Below are positions 56,921 through 64,000 of a stretch of DNA of 64,000 nucleotides, in pieces. Origin of the DNA: Hermodice carunculata (lineage: Eukaryota > Annelida > Polychaeta > Eunicida > Amphinomidae); NCBI GenBank assembly GCA_964020975.1, contig OZ026624.1, positions 27,810,056 to 27,874,055 of the forward strand. The letters are read 5' to 3'. A program made the position numbers and the translations under genes. Position 1 is the stretch's first letter. Each line of letters opens with the position of its first letter. The notes below the pieces were generated by a model, which was not told the origin of the DNA, made no database searches, and saw only the letters and a list, made by a program, of their open reading frames with translations.

Positions 56921-57900
56921 AGGCAGACATAATGTATCATGGCCTGGACTCTGAGTTGATTTTGAAAAGGAGGACAGAGGATGGAAAATCAGTGGACATG
57001 CTGCTTAGTAGGATAGTACATACATTCAATATACTGTTTTGTGACACTTTGTGGACATCCTAGTGCCTACATATTACAAGGTCTTGTTATATCTGATCGT
57101 GTTACTTGTGTTAAATAACCTAACACCAAAACATCTTACCAGATCTTATAATAGTCTTGTCACCTCAGGCCTTTCTCTTATGCTAATGAGCCAGCTACCA
57201 AATGTCTTCCTAGGTCTGAATATGTTCTTATCATCTCATTATGCTAATGAGCCAGCCACTGAAAGTCTTACCTGGTCTGAAAATTCACTGAATGACTCTG
57301 CTGCTTTCGCTCATGGTCATAGCAAGGCTTGATTTCCTCTTACTGGTTCTTACCCACTTTCTCTTTTTCTGACTGGGAAGGAAATTTTTTTAGTCCATCT
57401 TAAGAGCCTTAAATAAGATACCATAAGACTAAAGTAAGGAAGAAAGTTTGCTTTAAGATGTTATCTGGGCTCTTAGTGAGAGCGTTCAACTGCTGTGAAG
57501 GTCAGCACAGGTCAGATTGTTTCAAGTCTGGCAAGAAGCTGGCCACAGAGGTTACACAATACTGCTGTCACCCACTGTGGAGGTCAGCTGTAGGGCAGCA
57601 AATTCCAGGACCACTAAGGAGCATGCCCAGGGAATTGACAAAAATGTGTTGTGTTGGCTGCCTGATGTGGTCAGCTAAAATCACGGTTCAGTCAGCTGAA
57701 TAAATTCAAAGAGTATAACAGAACATACACATGAAAGCCAGTTGTCACACATAACTACATATTTATCTATGTTTCACAGTCCTTGCACAACTTGATGCTT
57801 TCCCAGGCTGCTTGGCTCTCCAGAAATATAGGTACAAGCTTTATAGATAAATTGCCCCTCTTGTGACTTTCAATACGTGATCACTTGCTGGATCTCGGAT
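56921..57900. other. no recognised gene
   Basis: TATGCTAATGAGCCAGC occurs twice (about 57179 and 57240). No supported exon. Confidence 0.45.
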
Positions 57901-57905
57901 GCTTG

Positions 57906-58074
<169 letters not shown>

Positions 58075-58186
58075 CATTTGCAAAATGAACTACTTCGGAG
58101 ATGGAAGTAGGGATTGGTGTGGTTATGAATTGTTAACAGCATCATGATTATCAATACATGCTGAATGTTCATATACATATCATATA

Positions 58187-58385
58187 GTTGGAACAGCATC
58201 TCTATCTAGAATAGTTTTGATGATATTCAAGGATTAAATATTTGTGTGTTCACCAAATTTGCATAAAATGAAACGCTACAACTTTGGTTCGTTGCTCACT
58301 GGATACGCCTGTAGCACAGGTCTATGAATTCAAGTTGGAATGGCATCTCTATCTGTGATAGTTTTGAAGATATTTAAGACTTAAC
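58187..58385 (+). repeat. Two ~146 bp units of the GTTGGAATG repeat (locus 3)
   Basis: GTTGGAACAGCATCTCTATC (58187) and GTTGGAATGGCATCTCTATC (58334) open two units that also carry TTTTGA(T/A)GATATT and GCATAAAATGAAACGCTACA. No clear head or tail, so a fragment. Confidence 0.7.
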
Positions 58386-58399
58386 TTTTGTATTTTGTA

Positions 58400-58423
58400 A
58401 GAAAAGAAAGAAAGAAAGAAAGC

Positions 58424-58455
<32 letters not shown>

Positions 58456-58457
58456 AA
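58400..58457. repeat. (GAAA)n microsatellite
   Basis: About 14 units of GAAA with one GCAA. Confidence 0.95.
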
Positions 58458-58638
58458 ATACCCCAGTCCCCAAAAAGTTTAAACCTATGGTAGCTTACCA
58501 GTATACTTATTTTAGTAGTATTGAATGCTGACATTTTTATGGTCTGTCATTGCTGTGAAATTCCACAGCTATCATAAATTACATCTAATACCTCCTGAGC
58601 AGCAAATGCACAAACTGGGGTAGATACAACGAGGCACT

Positions 58639-58720
58639 TTGCCTGCTTAGCAGACCTGGGGCCTTTGAATGTTGGATTGGCACCAGCCAGATATGGCCAG
58701 AGGATCAGCTAAGCAGGCAA
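58639..58720. repeat. Short palindromic MITE, TTGCCTGCTTAGC ends (copy 1)
   Basis: TTTGCCTGCTTAGCAGACCT at the left and CAGCTAAGCAGGCAA at the right, 82 bases in all, with the inner words GTTGGATTGGCACCAGCCAG and ATGGCC. Copies 2 and 3 lie at 59730-59820 and 60734-60815. Confidence 0.75.
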
Positions 58721-59080
58721 CACGGAGCTTAGTCTGTTTTAAAAAGAGACAATATATACATCCATATACTTTTATGCAACATTTTAAAAATTGCAAAAAG
58801 TACACTAAGTTTGAAATTGGTAAATCACATTATGCGGGATGCACAGCAGCTATTGTCTGCTTTGCAGGCAAGCAATCCATTATGTGCATAGTCTACATGT
58901 TTGCCTGAAGTAATCTAGACAACAAAAGTAACTATCTGGTGGTTCTAAAATCTGTATTTTCTGCGTGTTTGAATGGTTCACCAAATTTCTTTTGACGTGT
59001 GCCATAACCTGCTCTCGTAGAGAGACCGATTCGTCCTGCTTTTAATAGAACGAACTCTTGTTGACGATGACTTGGGGACA

Positions 59081-59341
59081 AAATCAGATTGCCATCCCGA
59101 ATTGCCGTAACACCACACAAATAAGGCACACCAAATCAGATTGCCATCCCGAATTGCCGTAACACCACACAAATAAGGCACACCAAATCAGATTGCCATC
59201 CCGAATTGCCGTAACACCACACAAATAAGGCACACCGAATCAGATTGCCATCCCGAATTGCCGTAACACCACACAAATAAGGCACACCAAATCAGATTGT
59301 CATCCTGAATTGCCGTAAGCACCACACAAATATGGCACACC
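59081..59341 (+). repeat. 52 bp minisatellite, five copies
   Basis: Units of exactly 52 bases start at 59081, 59133, 59185, 59237 and 59289, each AAATCAGATTGCCATCCCGA ... AAATAAGGCACACC. The first three are identical; the fifth has a few changes, the usual edge decay of a tandem array. Confidence 0.97.
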
Positions 59342-59729
59342 GTGAAATCTCTCGCTGACATTGGTGTAAAGTCTGTGCGCGTAAAGTCTGTAAGGAATCT
59401 TCAATTTATACTCCAACATGGATTTGTTTCTGGGCATTAGACCTTTAATCTCTGTCACTGTCATAGCACAAGGAAAACTATACTCATTACTCTATGAAAG
59501 CAGGGATTGTTGTTGCCTGCGAAGCAGACTCTGTTTTTTGTCACTGGAGGTGGAAGGCCTTCTTTGCAAGCAAGGATGGTTGCATCCGGTTGAAAGAAAG
59601 TGGAACCCATATTCTTTAACACAGCACAACGTTGTTCTGCGAGCTTTGTTTTTTCGGCTGTGACTTGCAAATGTTATCAAGCATATTTTAGGTACTGTAG
59701 TAAAGATTTTTGTCACATATGTCAAAATA

Positions 59730-59820
59730 TTGCCTTCTCAGCAGACTTAGGGCTATTGGTTGTTGGGTTGGGCCACCAGCCAGCTACAAAAAATGGCCCG
59801 AGGGTGTGTTAAGCAGGCAA
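59730..59820. repeat. Short palindromic MITE (copy 2)
   Basis: TTGCCTTCTCAGCAGACTTA at the left, GTTAAGCAGGCAA at the right; inner GTTGGGTTGGGCCACCAGCC as in copy 1. Confidence 0.7.
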
Positions 59821-59830
59821 GTCAAATGAA

Positions 59831-59837
<7 letters not shown>

Positions 59838-59885
<48 letters not shown>

Positions 59886-59971
59886 TATATCTGTGTGTGT
59901 GTGTGTGAATGTGTATGTATGTATGTATGTATGTATGTATGTATGTATGTATGTATGTATGTATGTATGTA
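59838..59971. repeat. Compound microsatellite (TA)n(TG)n(TGTA)n
   Basis: About 55 bases of TA, 16 of TG, then about 15 units of TGTA. Open frames across it are artefacts. Confidence 0.95.
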
Positions 59972-60733
59972 TATACAGAAAATACCAAATAATAGTAGTT
60001 ACTTTTGTGGTCTATTAGATTTTGTTCATGCACACACAGGGACGAGTTATTCCGGGCTCTGTACGACAGCCCTTCGGGCACCGAAGGAGGTTACCGTACC
60101 TTTGTTCCTGCACAAGACGATCATAGTTGTTACAATAAATAAAATGAAAGATGTAGATAAAATCAGACGCAGCTGCAACATATCTGAGATTCCATCACAC
60201 GATAGCAATCATTCCATGATCTTTAATAGAGTGAGTCTCCGTGACCGGGCCTTTTTACAAATGCTGTGTCTGCATTCCTTCTTGATTATATATTTATTGG
60301 TCAAAATTAATATTTCTGATTCCTGATTCTGTCCAAGCATAGTCCACCATCACTTATCCGTGCTGCCTAAGAACGATAGCACAGCGAGCTTACGTAACAT
60401 GAGTCTCTGAGCTGGGACATGCACTATCACGGTCCATGAAATAAGACAACAGGGATACATTAAAATCTGTATGAAAGATCATAATTTTTTCATGCCTATG
60501 TTCTGTTGTCATCCCTATCTTGACTTAGAATATAACAATTGCTATGTAAAAACTACATATACATATTTTTGTATTTTGATATATTCCATATAAATGGTGA
60601 TGACGGATAGGGGAGGGAGCCCAGGGGAGGGAAGAAGGGGTTTAAATTTCCACTCATGGTTTCATTGGATTGTTGGATTTTTTTTCTGTATGCCACATCT
60701 TATAAAGCGAATGGGTTCAAAGTCGAGTGATAC

Positions 60734-60815
60734 TTGCCAGGTTAGCAGACCTAGGTTCCTTGACTGTACCAACCAGATACATAAACGGCGTGAGAATCAG
60801 TTCAGCAGACATTGC
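60734..60815. repeat. Short palindromic MITE (copy 3, worn)
   Basis: TTGCCAGGTTAGCAGACCTA at the left, TTCAGCAGACATTGCA at the right, ACCAACCAGATAC inside. Confidence 0.5.
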
Positions 60816-60819
60816 ATAA

Positions 60820-62970
60820 AAAACTTGCGTGCACGACTTCAAAGTGCATGTAGCTGACACAAGCCTCCTTCCACATGATTATTGTGAAGCTATATTAAAA
60901 ATAATTTTTAAGCAAATCTGAAAATATAGCAAAAAGCATTGACAAAAATCCTAAGTTTGACTGGTATGTGTAGAATGTGCGAACACAACCGCTACAAAAG
61001 CCAAGAGTTAGGCATCCGCTCTTCCGTTGTTAGCTTAACCGTTGTAACATTGGTTGTCCAGATGGAAATCGAGCACTTTGATATTGGTTGGAATCTGAAA
61101 AACAAACATGTCATTCTCCTATCTCTTATCCGAGATACTAAATTGTAATGAAAATCTGTATTTCAAGTCGATTGAGAACAAATAGACAGCATTAGAGGTG
61201 AGGCACTATATTATTTTTTCGACAGGAAAATTAATTCTTCCCATAGATAAGTCTACATGCGTGGCATACTCAACTTTAATTTCTCCCGTCCTGTTCTCAG
61301 ATTTTAACAAGCGATCTATATGTAACAAGTATACACTTGCAGGTGGGAAAATTGTGCCAATGTCATAGCCTATTTGCCCGTAATTTGTTGTAAAAAAAAA
61401 GCCCGTGTTTGAATGCTTCTTGTAATCATTTTTACAACCTGTTCCACTTAAAAGTCGCTACTGCAAAGTTTGCAATGAGCAAAGTTAACACGTGCGCTTT
61501 GGCAAATCCAAGGATATTCATGCTTCCAAATTTTTTGATAACCAGATCTGTAGCTCACTCATATGTGCAAGGAATATGCCGTTGCAGGTGGAAAAATTGT
61601 GCCAATGTCTTAGCTTATTTGCTATTTGCTATTTGTTTGTGAAAAACGTTTTGTAGCTGACATGACTGACGACATGACACACACGTGCTTTGACAATGAC
61701 ATCGTTTTCTGTAAAAAGAGTGTCAGTTTATAAACATAAATTATCAAACGTTATAACTATACATACTGTTCTTTCGGATCCATCCATGCAACAATTCTCC
61801 AACGATTTAATCGCAAACTAGATCATATTTAGTACTAATTTTGATAATACACATCCTTGGGTGGGCTGTGAAACTGTTGAGAATAAACAACATTCGGTGG
61901 GTTCGAAGACTGAGTTGGGAAGGTCATTTCAGCATAGTACCTCTTCGTAACTCGCTTAGCTCAACTTCCACTTCAAGGAGGGAACCTGCAGTTAAGTTTC
62001 TTCTTTGATAGCCAGAAAAATTCATACATGCAATTGCTGAAACCACACGCATAAAATAGACTGGTTTGGCTTTAAATCTGACAGTACATTAAATTTCGGC
62101 CATTTTGCAAATTGTGAATAACAAAGTAAAGTCCTACGCTCCTCGTCGTTTTGAAATACGGCGTAAAGTCTTTTTCTGTAAATTTATCTATGTATCTTTT
62201 TATTACTGTTTTCTTGGGGGGGGGGGGGGCGAAGATGAGTAAGCTGAGTTGTGTGCATTGTTGATGATCTGCCAGATTAAATGCCCCCTATTAGTTTGTT
62301 ACACACCAAACACCAAAACTACAATGCATGCAAATATGAACGAGTTAAATGCTAGCAGCGTCGTGTTGTTTTCACATGAAGAAGAAACAATATCCAAATC
62401 AAATGTATTTTGCATGATCCCAGGGATATGCATGTGTGCACGTCCCTGACGTCGAGCAAGAACTGAAGTCCCAAATTATGCCCACGATGTGGTTACTTTG
62501 TCAATGGACCCTCGACAATCTATGTTTACATGCTCAGTTACAAATGGCGAAAAATTGTATTAAATTTTGGTGTTTTGGGGAATATTTGTAACCTGTTGTA
62601 ACACATCCCAGGGAAATACAGGCACTCACGCGTAGAGCAAACGGGTGGCGCCGAAGTACATGTACATGCAAACATTAACTGCAGGATAATGTGCAACATG
62701 GGGGCGCGTCCCGCCTGAATGCAGGTAGCGAGTCAGTTTTAATACCTGAATACACATTACATTCTTGATGCATTCTTTAGGGGTAATAAAAGTGACTGGT
62801 GTGCAAATGCTAGATGGTTACATAGACATATATGTACAGTGCGATATGTACAACGCTAAATGTACATTTGCCGCGATTATACTTGCGTTCGTATAGGGCA
62901 AAGTATCAATATTTCAATGGATGTGTAATTGTAGAGATATTTGGTGTCCATGATACCATTTTACACAATT
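60820..62970. other. no recognised gene
   Basis: Contains a ~50-base word (GTTGCAGGTGGAAAAATTGT, CCAATGTCTTAGC) at 61580 that repeats, slightly altered, from 61341 at a distance of about 240 bases. It also has a G run (62217-62229) and a small CAGGGATATGC...GCACGTCCCTG inverted repeat at 62421-62448, which recalls the ends of the 8492-9218 element. No supported exon. Confidence 0.45.
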
Positions 62971-62974
62971 CCTT

Positions 62975-62976
<2 letters not shown>

Positions 62977-63041
<65 letters not shown>
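62977..63041. repeat. (CT)n microsatellite
   Basis: About 65 bases of pure CT, directly followed by a truncated SINE. Confidence 0.97.
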
Positions 63042-63042
<1 letters not shown>

Positions 63043-63045
63043 ATT

Positions 63046-63095
63046 GCTAATGAAGGTTGCTGGTTGGAGACATGGCCGTTCAATGGTCACAAAAC
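63046..63095 (+). repeat. Truncated tRNA-derived SINE
   Basis: CTAATGAAGGTTGCTGGTTG then CAATGGTCACAAAACATA, matching 63340-63390. The head has been replaced by the CT tract. Confidence 0.55.
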
Positions 63096-63282
63096 ATATA
63101 TATATATATATTTGGTGCTGCTTTGATGCTGGTGGACTAGCACCACACGTACAGTCCCCTATCTGGAACAACTCCAAACACAGTACTTCGTTTGTACTGG
63201 AATAAATACAATGGACTGGGCCGTGTCGATAATGGCATTTACGAATACCTGCCTCCATTGACCCATTCTTTTTTTAGGATTG

Positions 63283-63390
63283 GGGATTTGGTGCAGTTTA
63301 TATGCGTGTTTCCCATTTTTTCGCTGGGTGATTGATGCCGAAGGTTGCTGGTTCGAGACCACCCCTTCAGTGGTCACAAAACATAATGTA
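63283..63390 (+). repeat. tRNA-derived SINE copy
   Basis: ATTTGGTGCAGTTTATATGC, GTTTCCCATTTTTTCGCTGG, GAAGGTTGCTGGTTCGAGAC and the tail word CAGTGGTCACAAAACATA. The A-box-like and B-box (GGTTCGAGACC) motifs are in the right order and at tRNA spacing. It is homologous to the minus-strand block at 136-224. Confidence 0.6.
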
Positions 63391-64000
63391 TGCCATAGGA
63401 ACATCGGCTTTCTTAACTCCTTTGTAGGCCTCTGCATTAGAATACAGCATGAGATGCCATAGACGCTGTTTTTCCCTTTATTTGTATTCAAATCGATCAG
63501 AACCGGAGATCAGACTATAATAACACAAAAATAGTGATCTAAGTAGTAACACTTAGCGACACAGTTTATCCGCGCAAACATTCTTCGTGATAGTAATCCC
63601 AAGCGCCAAAACATATGGAGCGATCGTGAAGAATGCCACATGGGTGTGCACGTGAGTTTGGTTTTAATTTTATTCCATACTCTTTTTGTTGACAGAATGG
63701 TAAAGTAAAATTACAAAGAGATATAGGATCGGAAAAATAGAACTATTTGATTTAAAAAAAGAAGAAAAAACTCACTGTTTAATCCCTATAGAGTAAATGT
63801 GTATGGAATAAAAATAAAAATCTGCTCACCCCTGGTTATAAAACGGGAAGCCTAAGCTCATTATGAATGCAGATAAACATAAAACCTATCTGGGGTAGAC
63901 TTTTGATGTGCCAAATTATTTGATTACACAAAATGTCGCCAGCCAACTTCAATCACTTGAGACTTATGATCGAGTCCCTGTGAGTTATAAGCTTCTCCTC
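63391..64000. other. no recognised gene
   Basis: No exon, repeat family or RNA recognised up to the end of the window. Confidence 0.5.

Noticed and set aside
59081-59341. CRISPR-like array
   Set aside because: The 52-base units are contiguous with no unique spacers and the sequence is animal nuclear DNA; it is a minisatellite.
59760-60326. 188-codon plus-strand open frame
   Set aside because: Most of it is TA/TG/TGTA microsatellite; the unique remainder resembles no protein family and has no splice or start context.

Overview
The window is nuclear DNA from an animal, most likely a marine invertebrate. Compact, highly conserved exons with GT-AG introns sit in AT-rich DNA crowded with microsatellites, short inverted-repeat elements and retroelement fragments. 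I cannot name the species. The coded proteins are close to vertebrate orthologues, so a deuterostome or a slowly evolving lophotrochozoan would both fit.

Layout. At 812-1607 (minus strand) lie the first two coding exons of DUS2, the cytosolic tRNA-dihydrouridine synthase; the rest of the gene lies beyond base 1 or was not seen. From 1608 to about 10244 there is no convincing coding sequence: a (GAA)n tract, a (CT)n tract, one copy of a ~760 bp inverted-repeat element, a 727 bp CAGGG-ended element with near-perfect terminal inverted repeats, a LINE scrap, and possible 5' leader sequence of the next gene. From 10250 to 40410 (plus strand) lies a complete NUP93 gene. I could join 22 coding exons in frame, with consensus splice sites throughout, into an 828-residue scaffold nucleoporin. 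DUS2 and NUP93 are arranged head to head. Beyond 41 kb genes become sparse. The only candidate is a minus-strand signal-peptide exon (46866-46941) that joins in phase to a cysteine-rich exon (upper edge 45113). The rest is repeats: a CR1/L2-like LINE (about 51.48-53.62 kb), arrays of a ~143 bp unit, a 52 bp minisatellite, long CA/TA/TG/GATA/GA tracts and a tRNA-derived SINE family.

Most unusual content. Two introns of NUP93 carry self-cleaving hammerhead ribozyme motifs on the minus strand. Each has the full conserved core, pairing stems I and II and a palindromic stem III. One (32840-32878) lies in a 278 bp insert bounded by perfect 11 bp target-site duplications. The other (16982-17022) lies in a ~464 bp insert that splits the reverse transcriptase of a Penelope-like element and is flanked by a diverged duplication of that element's own coding sequence. 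Both look like animal retrozymes, small non-autonomous ribozyme retroelements thought to be mobilised by Penelope-like elements. A decayed third candidate lies near 13.77 kb. The window also holds a rich set of TTAA-ended MITEs with an internal ~50 bp palindrome, and TA-flanked CAGTGG-ended MITEs.

How the genes work together: NUP93 (nuclear pore scaffold) and DUS2 (tRNA modification) are housekeeping genes with no known shared pathway. Their proximity may mean ancient linkage, since both human genes are on chromosome 16q.
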